Shown here: positions 1 to 6,858 of the stretch, in pieces
How positions within the stretch are numbered: the stretch's first letter is position 1
Layout of the letters: each line of letters begins with the position of its first letter
Source: Spirochaetaceae bacterium
GTDB taxonomy: Bacteria; Spirochaetota; Spirochaetia; Treponematales; Treponemataceae
DNA: 8,233 nt
Assembly (NCBI GenBank): GCA_031271875.1
Contig: JAISVD010000168.1
Span: forward strand, 1-8,233
Direction of reading: 5' to 3'
Translations under genes and position numbers: made by a program
The notes under the pieces: model-generated
Seen by the model: the letters and a program-made list of their open reading frames with translations, nothing else
The model's database searches: none
Told to the model about the DNA's origin: nothing

Positions 1-294
1 AATCATAATCCTTATTTTTTCACCGAAGAATTTTTGCCCAAAGGAGATAAAAATATTGACCAGCTCTTTGCTTAACAAGATAACAGAAATAATCGCGACA
101 ATATGCAAACCATCCCGTAATGGTTTGTGCTGTTCCACAAGCAAAGCAATGCTGTTAACGGTGTATTGCAGCACATAGGCGTTGACCTGCGCCGTCAAAG
201 CCCCGATGGAAGTCAGCGCCAGCGCCAGCACAACCAGCCATTTATACGGACGGACATAGGGGGCGATATTTTTGAAAAGTTGAAACAGATTCAT
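1..294 (-). CDS. ABC exporter, N-terminal part of the transmembrane domain (partial, runs off left edge)
   Basis: Translating the minus strand from the ATG at 294 gives 98 codons with no stop, open at the left edge. The protein begins MNLFQLFKNIAPYVRPYKW, the usual start of ABC-exporter half-transporters: an amphipathic elbow helix, then a 'RPYKW' turn into TM1. TM1 is about residues 19-40, followed by a loop and then TM2 at about 66-85 (HIVAIISVILLSKEL). The next residues (GQKFFGEKIRI) match the cytoplasmic extension that leads to TM3. Family knowledge: such proteins are about 570-610 aa, with a C-terminal ATPase domain, and export lipids, drugs or peptides. The ATPase part and substrate cannot be seen here. 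The start is 22 bases after the preceding stop with only a weak AGG 9 bases upstream. An in-frame GTG at 300 is an alternative start. GC is about 44% by hand count, lower than the neighbours. Confidence 0.8.
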   Translation of the reverse strand, partial: MNLFQLFKNIAPYVRPYKWLVVLALALTSIGALTAQVNAYVLQYTVNSIALLVEQHKPLRDGLHIVAIISVILLSKELVNIFISFGQKFFGEKIRIMI

Positions 295-314
295 TTCCAC
301 CAGCCTGTAATCAT
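291..314 (-). other. possible 7-codon mini-ORF overlapping the ABC transporter start
   Basis: Between the TPR gene stop and the ABC transporter start there is an ATG at 314 encoding seven residues (MITGWWK). It ends in a TGA that overlaps the transporter's ATG at 294. A GGGAG lies 5 bases before this ATG, a better ribosome site than the transporter's own. It could hand ribosomes on to the transporter by translational coupling, but so short an ORF may be chance. Confidence 0.25.
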
Positions 315-316
315 CT

Positions 317-1381
317 TCACTCCCAGACAGCAAGGGCGCCTGTGAGTTCTGCGGCGAGAACCCGCTTACCGGAGGCGGCCAGAATGTCGGCAAAGAGTTC
401 AAACCCGGAACGGATACTGTTTTCTTCGGCCCATGTTCTGATAACCGGATAGGAGAGCATCTTTTTAAGGACCTCCGCAAAGGAGACATAGGTAAAACCG
501 ATATCACGCTCTTCCACTGCGTTATATATTCTGGTAAATGCGGAAAGGCTTCCCAGCAGCGAAACCGACAGAGCCCTGTCGGTACGCCCGCTGCGGAGGT
601 AAAAGGCGGCAAGCTGATTGTACGCGGGGATTTCCATATAAGCGTTGTGGCGATAGAGCTCAAAGAGCTTATCGAGGGTTATCCCCGTATCAAGTATCCT
701 CAACACGGAATGCAGCAGGGGAGATTCATTCCCCGGCTGCCCAAAGGCCTCATCATGGGCCAGTATGAGCAGCAGGTATTCCTCATATTTCGTATATTCA
801 TCGTTCAGCCCCGCGAGACCCGCAAGCTCATACAGAATACTGTAATCCAGAGAGGGCACATTAAGATATTCCCGCTCATTCCACGCCGCAAGCAGATACT
901 CTTCGGCGAGTTTATATTCACCCTCACGGATATAGATTCTTCCCATAAGATAACGGGATTCAGGATATACGGAACCAGCGGAGATATAGGAAACCAGCTG
1001 GGTTATCGAATTGTCAAAAAAATCGGAACCGTGAATACGGAGCAGGTCGTCCAGTATCTCCAGGGCATCAGCGGACTGGCGCTCCTCCAGAATCCAGATA
1101 ACGGAAGATATAGTGTCGCCAACCCGGCGTACCTCTGCGGGTTTGAGCGCCTCGGTCAAAACGGAAACGCGCCACCCGGTTTCGTTTTTCTTGTTCACCC
1201 ACGCCTGCTCGGCGAGCATGAGAGCGGTTCCGTACTCCCCCTGCTCAAAGGCGGTCTCCGCCTGGGCAAGGACCCGCCACGAATAGGTTTCAGGTTCCGG
1301 CTTTACCGGTGTCTGGGCCGTAATATATGAAGAGATCAGCAGAAAACAGCATATAGCGGCAAAAATATGTCCCCGATACAT
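317..1381 (-). CDS. predicted exported TPR-like repeat protein, function unknown
   Basis: This 354-aa protein is not one I can assign to a named function. Residues 1-22 look like a Sec signal peptide: a short basic start (MYRGH), a hydrophobic core (about 8-20) and a plausible signal peptidase I cut after ITA-22. The mature protein is almost entirely helical and has TPR-like units. The clearest are about 35-66 (AETAFEQGEYGTALMLAEQAW), about 142-168 (YLMGRIYIREGEYKLAEEYL) and about 253-280 (YNQLAAFYLRSGRTDRALSV). Cys-11 and Cys-12 sit inside the hydrophobic core rather than at its end, so a lipoprotein is unlikely. TPR proteins generally mediate protein contacts; a periplasmic scaffold or envelope-assembly role is only inference. 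Its ATG follows the ispG stop by 17 bases, with AAAGGA 11 bases upstream, so it is probably co-transcribed with ispG. No catalytic motif is visible. Confidence 0.8.
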   Translation of the reverse strand: MYRGHIFAAICCFLLISSYITAQTPVKPEPETYSWRVLAQAETAFEQGEYGTALMLAEQAWVNKKNETGWRVSVLTEALKPAEVRRVGDTISSVIWILEERQSADALEILDDLLRIHGSDFFDNSITQLVSYISAGSVYPESRYLMGRIYIREGEYKLAEEYLLAAWNEREYLNVPSLDYSILYELAGLAGLNDEYTKYEEYLLLILAHDEAFGQPGNESPLLHSVLRILDTGITLDKLFELYRHNAYMEIPAYNQLAAFYLRSGRTDRALSVSLLGSLSAFTRIYNAVEERDIGFTYVSFAEVLKKMLSYPVIRTWAEENSIRSGFELFADILAASGKRVLAAELTGALAVWE

Positions 1382-1398
1382 TCAGTCAGTGTTCCTTT

Positions 1399-2502
1399 TC
1401 ACAGCTTCTCCAGTTCCTCCCTGAATGCGGCATCCGCACCTTCAGCGGATACCGTGCGCACCTTTTCACCCTTGCGGAAGATGATAACCGTATCGCCCGC
1501 ACCGGTAATACCGATATCCGCGTGCTGAGCCTCTCCGGGGCCGTTTACCACACAGCCCATAACGGCAACGGTAATGTCCTGTCTGCGCGACAGCAGTTCA
1601 CTCTGCCAGCGGTCAACAAAACCGTGTACATCAAACCCGTTCCTGCCGCACCGGGGACAGGAGACGATCCGCACACCGCCGGAGCGCTTTCCGGTCTCCT
1701 TCAGTATCTCCCCGCCGGCGATGACCTCATCGATCATGGACGAGGAGAGACTCACCCGTATGGTTGACCCGATCCCCTCTCCCAGCAGACGGCTGAAAGC
1801 CAGGGTACTCTTTACGATCCCCCCGATGAGGGGCCCCGCCTCGGTCACGCCGATATGGAGGGGGTAATCAAAACGCCGGGCAAAAGCCTCATTCGCCTCG
1901 ATGGTCTCCGCCACGGAGGAAGCCTTCATCGACACCACCACATTGTGAAAATCCAGTTCCTCAAGAAGCTCCGTCTCACGAAAGGCTGTTTCCGCGAGGG
2001 CCTCGGCGCGGCTCATTGTACCCGCCGCGACCTGCTTCCTCAGATCCAGCGGAAGGCTTCCCGCGTTTACGCCGATCCGTATCGCGGCTCCCCTGTCCGC
2101 AGCCTTTTCCGCGACCGCCTGAATCCTCTCACGGGACCCGATATTCCCGGGGTTTATCCGTATCTTCGCAACATTACCGTCAAGACACCGCAGGGCCAGC
2201 TTGTAGTCAAAATGGATATCCGCGACCAGAGGCATCGAAACTTCGTCAGCTATTCTTATAAGATTATCGGCACTTTCCCTGTCGGGAACAGCAAAACGGA
2301 GTATATCACACCCCAGTTTTTCCAGTTCCTCAATCCTTGCGCGGACAGAGAAAAGGGCATCAGCATCCGCCGAAGCACATGCTATGCCCTCTTTCCACAT
2401 GGTCTGAACAGACACATCCGCAGCGCCCCCTATCCGGAGGCGCCTGGTTTTCCCCATACCGCCTATGGAAACAGTACGGGGAACAGTAAACGGTGCATTC
2501 AT
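1399..2502 (-). CDS. ispG: 4-hydroxy-3-methylbut-2-en-1-yl diphosphate synthase (IspG/GcpE)
   Basis: IspG reductively converts 2-C-methyl-D-erythritol 2,4-cyclodiphosphate to HMBPP in the MEP isoprenoid pathway. It is cytosolic, uses a [4Fe-4S] cluster, and takes electrons from ferredoxin or flavodoxin. The 367-aa length matches the compact bacterial form (E. coli 372 aa) without the large insertion of plant-type enzymes. The N-terminal part is a TIM barrel, with recognisable VADIHFDY (93-100) and KIRINPGNIG (113-122). The C-terminal domain carries the cluster ligands CPRC (Cys-282, Cys-285) and MGCVVNGPGE (Cys-317, Glu-324), which is the complete known ligand set. The start ATG lies 4 bases after the ntpK stop. 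An AAGG sits only 2 bases before it, too close for a standard Shine-Dalgarno site, so translation probably depends on ribosomes finishing ntpK. No in-frame alternative start is better placed. Confidence 0.97.
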   Translation of the reverse strand: MNAPFTVPRTVSIGGMGKTRRLRIGGAADVSVQTMWKEGIACASADADALFSVRARIEELEKLGCDILRFAVPDRESADNLIRIADEVSMPLVADIHFDYKLALRCLDGNVAKIRINPGNIGSRERIQAVAEKAADRGAAIRIGVNAGSLPLDLRKQVAAGTMSRAEALAETAFRETELLEELDFHNVVVSMKASSVAETIEANEAFARRFDYPLHIGVTEAGPLIGGIVKSTLAFSRLLGEGIGSTIRVSLSSSMIDEVIAGGEILKETGKRSGGVRIVSCPRCGRNGFDVHGFVDRWQSELLSRRQDITVAVMGCVVNGPGEAQHADIGITGAGDTVIIFRKGEKVRTVSAEGADAAFREELEKL

Positions 2503-2506
2503 TACC

Positions 2507-2941
2507 TTACATATTTACCGCAAGCATCGAGAATACCATCGCGAACAGAGCAACAGTTTCGCACAAACCCACGACCATGATGTACTGGGAGAACCCCTTT
2601 CCTGTTTCGCCGAGAGCATCGGAACCGGAAGCGCCCGCCTGTCCCTGAACATACGCCGAAACAGCTATCGCCAGACCGGAAAAAATACCGATACCGAGCA
2701 GCTTCGCGCCATTGTCAGCTGTTACCGCACCCATCATCGTCTGCATAAGCAGAAACCCGTAGATAGTCTGGGTAAGCGGAGCGCCGGCGAAAACCGTCAG
2801 AATAAACGGAGCGGGCTTGTTATTCATATAACAGCGCTTCCAGGCCCCGATTGTCGCCGTACCGGAGATACCAAGGCCGAGAGCGGAACCGACAGCCGAA
2901 ATACCGAATACACACGCTGCACCGAACAAACCTAAACTCAT
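2507..2941 (-). CDS. ntpK: V-type ATPase subunit K (membrane rotor-ring proteolipid)
   Basis: Subunit K forms the rotating membrane ring that carries ions past subunit I. At 144 aa it has four hydrophobic helices (about 3-30, 45-70, 79-101 and 118-142), which form two fused hairpins as in E. hirae NtpK (156 aa), not the single hairpin of Thermus. The ion-binding carboxylate is Glu-128 (GLCETVALF) in the second hairpin. The equivalent place in the first hairpin holds Thr-57/Gln-58 (APLTQTIYG), so there is one carboxylate per four helices. Gln-99 (AYVQGQ) aligns with the third polar ligand of the E. hirae Na+ site. Small-residue runs (GSALGLGISGTATIG) allow tight ring packing. The gene starts 26 bases after ntpI with a strong AAGGAG site, and ispG follows by 4 bases. 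Confidence 0.96.
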   Translation of the reverse strand: MSLGLFGAACVFGISAVGSALGLGISGTATIGAWKRCYMNNKPAPFILTVFAGAPLTQTIYGFLLMQTMMGAVTADNGAKLLGIGIFSGLAIAVSAYVQGQAGASGSDALGETGKGFSQYIMVVGLCETVALFAMVFSMLAVNM

Positions 2942-2947
2942 ATTAAA

Positions 2948-2953
2948 CTCCTT
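2948..2953 (-). promoter_or_regulatory. ribosome binding site of ntpK
   Basis: The minus strand reads AAGGAG here, 6 bases before the ATG at 2941. It lies in the 26-base ntpI-ntpK gap. It fixes the ntpK start and gives the ring subunit, needed in many copies per complex, independent translation initiation. Confidence 0.8.
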
Positions 2954-2967
2954 ATCATTTCCATTAA

Positions 2968-4869
2968 TTACGACGCCTCTTCCCTGAAGGGCGCATATTT
3001 AAATCCCGACCAGGACATACCCAGGTGGCTTGTAAACTCAAGGGTATTAAGCCTGACGCCGTGGACGATAACCGAAAGCACATTGAGCACCATATTCAGT
3101 CCGTGTCCGAAAGCCAGAAGCAGCACACCGGCGAATATCAGCGCGTTACCCAGAGTCGGTCCCGCCATGGTATTGACGGTATTCGCTATCGCGCCTCCCG
3201 CGAGGGCAACGGCCCAGAGGCGGATATACGACACGATATCGGAGAAAACGTTTACCACCCCCAGCAGTACCGAAACGATATTCTTGAGGCTCTCCAGAAT
3301 ACTCTTTCCGACGCTTCCCTCATAATTGGCAAAGATGAAGCTCAGAGCGAACCCGGTGCCGGCAAGAATAAAGGTCACGTTGGACATGGGAAACCGTTCC
3401 GAGGATACAACCATGCTGAGAACTACCGTATACATTCCCCACAGCAGCAAAAGCGATCCCAGGTCACCCAGAAATTTCGGGGAGCGGATGTTCCGTACTA
3501 TCCCCTTTATGTGGGCTATTGAAAGCTGCACCAGGGCCAGGGTAAAACAGAATATCTGGAGGTTCTGGGTATTCCTCACCGGATCCTCACCGGTAAAGAG
3601 GGGCAGGGATATATCCCTGAAGAACCCCGGGAGCTGCTCCGTGGGAATACCGAACCAGGAGCAGGTCAACGTCCCCCAGATCATTGTCGTTATCCCCAGC
3701 AGGAGGAGGAGCATCATCGCCTGGGGAGCGCCCTTTCCCTTGCTTACCGAGGAGATGATCCCCCCGATGGCGGCCAGAACGAGCAGGGCCCCGTATCCCC
3801 CGTCTCCGAAGATCATTCCAAAGAATATCGCGAAGAACAGGAGGAACCAGTTGGAGATATCATACTCCCGGTAACCGGGCACGGTACCGAGGAAGTCCAT
3901 AACAGGATCGATAAGGCTTACCAGTTTACTGTTTTTGAGCAGCGTCGGAACCTCATCCTCCTCACCTGGGTCATCGGCGGACATGGCCCACTGCTCCTCA
4001 GCGGCTGCCTTCCTGAACTTTCCCAGTTCGGAAGCGGGAAGATACCCGGTCAGCCACGCAAGGGCATTCCACTTCTTCCCGTTCGACTCTTCCGCATCGC
4101 CGTCCATACCGGAATGGATCGTTTCAAACTCTATCTCCTTCCCGAAAAACAGGAGGGTCTTTTTGAAAGCCTCAAGATATATGACTGACGCCGCAGTCTC
4201 CTCGCCGATCTGTTCTATCCTCGCCGCTGCGGCGCTGTTTTCCTCCCGGCAGGCCCTGGTAGATTTCTCCGGCAGGGAAACAAAAAAAGCATCGGCAGGC
4301 ATATCCTGCGGCCTTGTTCCGTCCAGGGTAAACGCCAGAAAACGCATATCCTGCCTGTCGCTGTTCACCTCAACGGTACTCACCGCTTCGGGAATATCGG
4401 CATATTTTTCGAGGGGTATTTCATAGAGAAAGAACCGCAATCCCTTCTCCGCAAGCCACGCGATATCCGCAGGGTCCACATCACCCCACTTGGAGAAACG
4501 ATCCAGTTCACGATTGTTCTTCTGGATATCCTCCTCCAGAGCCTTTTTTTCGGCCCCCAGAGCGAGAACATGCTCCGCCTTTTTAAGGACTTCCTCAGGA
4601 GAGAGGGAGAACGGAGGCTTGTTTTCCGCCGGAACTTGTTCTGCCGGAACTTGTTTCGCAGACTTCCGGTTCTTCGGAACTTTCACATTCTCCAGAATCG
4701 TCAATGCGGATTCAATCTTCCCGTAACTGTCGCGGAAGGCGGCAAGGTCTGAACCGGCCCCCTCTACCTTCTCAGGGTGCAGTACCCCAAGGGAGCGCAG
4801 TTTTTTCAGTGCGGTTTTCCGCTCCCTGTCAAGAACAACAATGGAGACTTTCTTCATGGGTACAATCAT
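2968..4869 (-). CDS. ntpI: V-type ATPase subunit I (membrane stator, subunit a homologue)
   Basis: Subunit I provides the ion half-channels beside the K ring and anchors the peripheral stalk. The 633-aa protein has a cytoplasmic N-terminal half (about 1-335) beginning MIVPMKKVSIVVLD, with a helical hairpin at about 92-125 and 205-240. Its C-terminal half is a membrane domain of about seven or eight helices from residue 340. Family landmarks include FGMIFGDGGYG (350-360), the essential arginine Arg-550 in SYIRLWAVALAGG, which faces the ring carboxylate, and the second conserved Arg-606 in VHGVRLNTLEF. The C-terminus FKYAPF is also typical. The ATG overlaps the ntpD stop (ATGA) and is preceded by a perfect AGGAGG, which supports this start over Met-5. 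An oddity is a duplicated QVPAE pentapeptide at about 74-83 in a hydrophilic linker. Confidence 0.96.
   Translation of the reverse strand: MIVPMKKVSIVVLDRERKTALKKLRSLGVLHPEKVEGAGSDLAAFRDSYGKIESALTILENVKVPKNRKSAKQVPAEQVPAENKPPFSLSPEEVLKKAEHVLALGAEKKALEEDIQKNNRELDRFSKWGDVDPADIAWLAEKGLRFFLYEIPLEKYADIPEAVSTVEVNSDRQDMRFLAFTLDGTRPQDMPADAFFVSLPEKSTRACREENSAAAARIEQIGEETAASVIYLEAFKKTLLFFGKEIEFETIHSGMDGDAEESNGKKWNALAWLTGYLPASELGKFRKAAAEEQWAMSADDPGEEDEVPTLLKNSKLVSLIDPVMDFLGTVPGYREYDISNWFLLFFAIFFGMIFGDGGYGALLVLAAIGGIISSVSKGKGAPQAMMLLLLLGITTMIWGTLTCSWFGIPTEQLPGFFRDISLPLFTGEDPVRNTQNLQIFCFTLALVQLSIAHIKGIVRNIRSPKFLGDLGSLLLLWGMYTVVLSMVVSSERFPMSNVTFILAGTGFALSFIFANYEGSVGKSILESLKNIVSVLLGVVNVFSDIVSYIRLWAVALAGGAIANTVNTMAGPTLGNALIFAGVLLLAFGHGLNMVLNVLSVIVHGVRLNTLEFTSHLGMSWSGFKYAPFREEAS
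4628..4657. repeat. two-copy 15-base tandem repeat inside ntpI
   Basis: Two adjacent 15-base units at 4628-4642 and 4643-4657 begin identically (plus-strand GCCGGAACTTGTT) and differ only in the last two bases. They are in frame and encode the QVPAE-QVPAE repeat in the linker of subunit I, so the duplication lengthens a flexible segment without breaking the gene. It is probably a slippage product. Confidence 0.8.
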
Positions 4870-5507
4870 TCGCCAGCCTCCTCAGCAGTGTCCGCCGCAT
4901 CCTTCTCAACGGCGGCGCGTTCCAGATTCTTTTTGGATATCTTTCCCCGCACAACAGCCGCAACCTGCTGGTCGCCCAGATATACGGAAATCTTCTTTAT
5001 ATTCCCTTTGGTTTCAGGGATTTTCACCTTCTCGAACAGATTGACCCGCTGTGTCGTGGTCCGCAGCTCCCTCGCGAGGAGCCCGACCTGCTGGTCAAGT
5101 ACCTCCGCTTCAAGATCGAGAGAGAGGGCCGTTTCCATCCGGTCGGCTGCCATATCCACCCACAGGGGCGTGACGTACAGGTCGTAGTCGCCCCGGGCGA
5201 AATCAGCGCCCTCGTATATCGGGATGGTCACACCGGCGATATTGCCCGTGCCCTTCCTGATATTGCTCACCCGCACCATCTCCGGCCTGAAGGCCGCAGC
5301 CTCGCCGAAAACAGCGATCCAGGCGCGGAATTCACGATCCAGGTCGGCCCGCCGGGCGCGGACCTCCTTTGCGCGCAGGTCAATCGTACGAATCTCTGTC
5401 TGTAGTTGCTGCTTCTTGAGTATCAAAGTAGGCAGATAACGCTGATACATCTTCAGCATATCCTTCTGCTTCTTCAACTCATTTTTTGTCAGCTTTATAG
5501 TCGCCAT
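4866..5507 (-). CDS. ntpD: V-type ATPase subunit D (central rotor axle)
   Basis: Subunit D is the coiled-coil shaft that turns inside the A3B3 head and couples ATP hydrolysis or synthesis to ring rotation. The 213-aa length is usual for the family. The N-terminal helix (about 1-60) starts with the characteristic KLTKNELKKQKDMLKMYQRY and continues LPTLILKKQQLQTEI. The middle (about 66-120) is the globular insert. The C-terminal helix (about 121-165) contains the family signature TTQRVNLFEKVKIP (149-162), followed by a conserved VVRGKISKKN at about 186-195. The extreme C-terminus is a short acidic, alanine-rich tail. The gene starts 30 bases after ntpB with a GGAG site 8 bases upstream, and its stop overlaps the ntpI start by 4 bases. 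Confidence 0.95.
   Translation of the reverse strand: MATIKLTKNELKKQKDMLKMYQRYLPTLILKKQQLQTEIRTIDLRAKEVRARRADLDREFRAWIAVFGEAAAFRPEMVRVSNIRKGTGNIAGVTIPIYEGADFARGDYDLYVTPLWVDMAADRMETALSLDLEAEVLDQQVGLLARELRTTTQRVNLFEKVKIPETKGNIKKISVYLGDQQVAAVVRGKISKKNLERAAVEKDAADTAEEAGE
4877..4882 (-). promoter_or_regulatory. ribosome binding site of ntpI inside the end of ntpD
   Basis: The minus strand carries a perfect AGGAGG, 7 bases before the ATG at 4869, within the last codons of ntpD. It decides the ntpI start in favour of the overlapping ATGA start rather than the internal Met-5. Confidence 0.8.
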
Positions 5508-5515
5508 ACAGTTAA

Positions 5516-5520
5516 CTCCA
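5516..5520 (-). promoter_or_regulatory. ribosome binding site of ntpD
   Basis: The minus strand reads TGGAG, 8 bases before the ntpD ATG at 5507, in the 30-base ntpB-ntpD gap. Confidence 0.65.
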
Positions 5521-5537
5521 GTAAACAGAATCCCGGT

Positions 5538-6857
5538 TTAGCTCTTCCCGGATGCCGCATCTGTCCTTTTGGGCCAGTACTGATAGACAAGTTCCGTTTT
5601 AAGACCGGTCTCTTCCGGACGGAAATAGTCGGACAATATCTTCCAGCCCCGGTCAAGGGCGTCTTCCAGAGGGATGTTGACCGAAAGATCCATCATCTGC
5701 GCCTCAAAGGCCTCGCCGTAGTTCAGGAGCTTCTCGTCCCATTCGGACATCATGAACCCCATGGACTTCTTCTCAAGGGTATCCTTATAGGAGGAGTAGA
5801 GCCGGATCATACCATCCATAATGGCCCGATGATCGTTGCGGGTCTTGCCGTTGACGTTCTGCTTGAGCCGTGAGAGGCTTCCGAAAGGCTCGATACGTCC
5901 CCCTTTGAGGTAGAACTGCCCTTCGGTGATATAGCCGGTGTTGTCCGGAACCGGGTGGGTTACGTCGTCACCGGGCATGGTGGTTACCGCGAGGATAGTG
6001 ACCGAACCGGCGTCATCGAAGTCAACCGCCTTTTCATAGCGCGAAGCGAGCTGGCTGTAGAGGTCTCCGGGATAACCGCGGTTCGAGGGAACCTGCTCCT
6101 GGGTAATCGATATCTCCTTGAGGGAGTCGGCAAAGTTGGTCATATCCGTCAGGAGCACCAGAACGTCCTTGCCCTGGAGGGCGAACTGCTCGGCAACGGC
6201 GAGGCTCATATCGGGAATCATGATACACTCAACCGTGGGATCCGCCGCGGTATGAACGAACATGACCGTGCGGCTGAGGGCCCCGCCCTCCTCCAGGGTC
6301 TTCCTGAAATAGAGGTAATCATCGTATTTGAGCCCCATGCCGCCGAGGACGATAACATCGACCTCCGCCTGCATGGCGATCCGGGCGAGGAGCTGATTGT
6401 AGGGCTCCCCGGAGATGGAGAATATCGGCAGTTTCTGAGAAACCACCAGCGTATTGAACATATCGATCATGGGGATACCGGTACGGATCATCCGGCGGGC
6501 CATGATGCGCTTTGAGGGGTTGACCGAAGGGCCGCCGATCTCGATGAGGTTATCCTTCAGCGCAGGGCCCTTGTCACGGGGTTCGCCGGAACCATTGAAG
6601 ATACGTCCCAACAGGTCTTCGGAGAAGCTCACCTGCATCTCGTGTCCGAGGAAGCGCACCTGGTCGCCGGTGGAAACTCCCCGGCCTCCGGCAAAGACCT
6701 GGAGCGATACCAGGTCACCGGCGATGCGGTTTACCTCCGCCAGGGAGGCGCCGAAGGATGTTTCGATTTCCGCAAGCTCGCCGTATTTCACCCCTTCCGC
6801 ACGAACAGTGATAACGCTGCCGTTGATCGATTCTATTTTACTGTAAACCTTCTTCAT
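5538..6857 (-). CDS. ntpB: V-type ATPase subunit B (non-catalytic head subunit)
   Basis: Subunit B alternates with A in the cytosolic A3B3 hexamer. It lines the nucleotide site but does not itself hydrolyse ATP. At 439 aa the protein is slightly shorter than typical B subunits (about 455-480 aa). An N-terminal beta-barrel (about 1-75) is followed by FNGSGEPRDKGP (87-98). The P-loop position is degenerate, reading SISGEPYNQLLARIA (147-161) without the GxxxxGKT lysine, as expected for B rather than A. LLTDMTNFADSLKEIS (235-250) and PSNRGYPGDLYSQLASRYEKA (257-277) are B-subunit signatures. Arg-330 in GSLSRLKQNV matches the arginine finger that reaches into the catalytic site of A. The ATG begins one base after the ntpA stop, with AAGGA 11 bases upstream inside ntpA, so A and B are probably translated in coupled fashion at equal dose. 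Confidence 0.97.
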   Translation of the reverse strand: MKKVYSKIESINGSVITVRAEGVKYGELAEIETSFGASLAEVNRIAGDLVSLQVFAGGRGVSTGDQVRFLGHEMQVSFSEDLLGRIFNGSGEPRDKGPALKDNLIEIGGPSVNPSKRIMARRMIRTGIPMIDMFNTLVVSQKLPIFSISGEPYNQLLARIAMQAEVDVIVLGGMGLKYDDYLYFRKTLEEGGALSRTVMFVHTAADPTVECIMIPDMSLAVAEQFALQGKDVLVLLTDMTNFADSLKEISITQEQVPSNRGYPGDLYSQLASRYEKAVDFDDAGSVTILAVTTMPGDDVTHPVPDNTGYITEGQFYLKGGRIEPFGSLSRLKQNVNGKTRNDHRAIMDGMIRLYSSYKDTLEKKSMGFMMSEWDEKLLNYGEAFEAQMMDLSVNIPLEDALDRGWKILSDYFRPEETGLKTELVYQYWPKRTDAASGKS

Positions 6858-6858
6858 G

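Noticed and set aside
295..316. Terminator between the TPR gene and the ABC transporter
   Set aside because: The 22-base gap has no GC-rich inverted repeat followed by a T-run on the minus strand.
647..1330. 227-aa plus-strand ORF opposite the TPR gene
   Set aside because: It lies wholly antisense to a coherent protein with a signal peptide and repeats. Its translation has no recognisable domain and is rich in Arg, Gly and Pro as expected of a shadow frame.
1346..1351. Cys-11/Cys-12 of the TPR protein as a lipobox cysteine
   Set aside because: The hydrophobic core continues for eight or more residues after the cysteines, and Ile precedes Cys-11, so this does not fit a lipoprotein cleavage site.
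1855..2580. 241-aa plus-strand ORF opposite ispG and the end of ntpK
   Set aside because: It is antisense to two well-conserved genes and runs across their junction. The translation shows no family features.
4704..5405. 233-aa plus-strand ORF opposite ntpI and ntpD
   Set aside because: It overlaps two clear V-ATPase genes in antisense, and the residue pattern looks like random translation of GC-rich DNA.
5955..6515. 186-aa plus-strand ORF opposite ntpB
   Set aside because: Its His/Gly/Glu-rich translation is the mirror of conserved ntpB codons, and there is no independent evidence for a gene.
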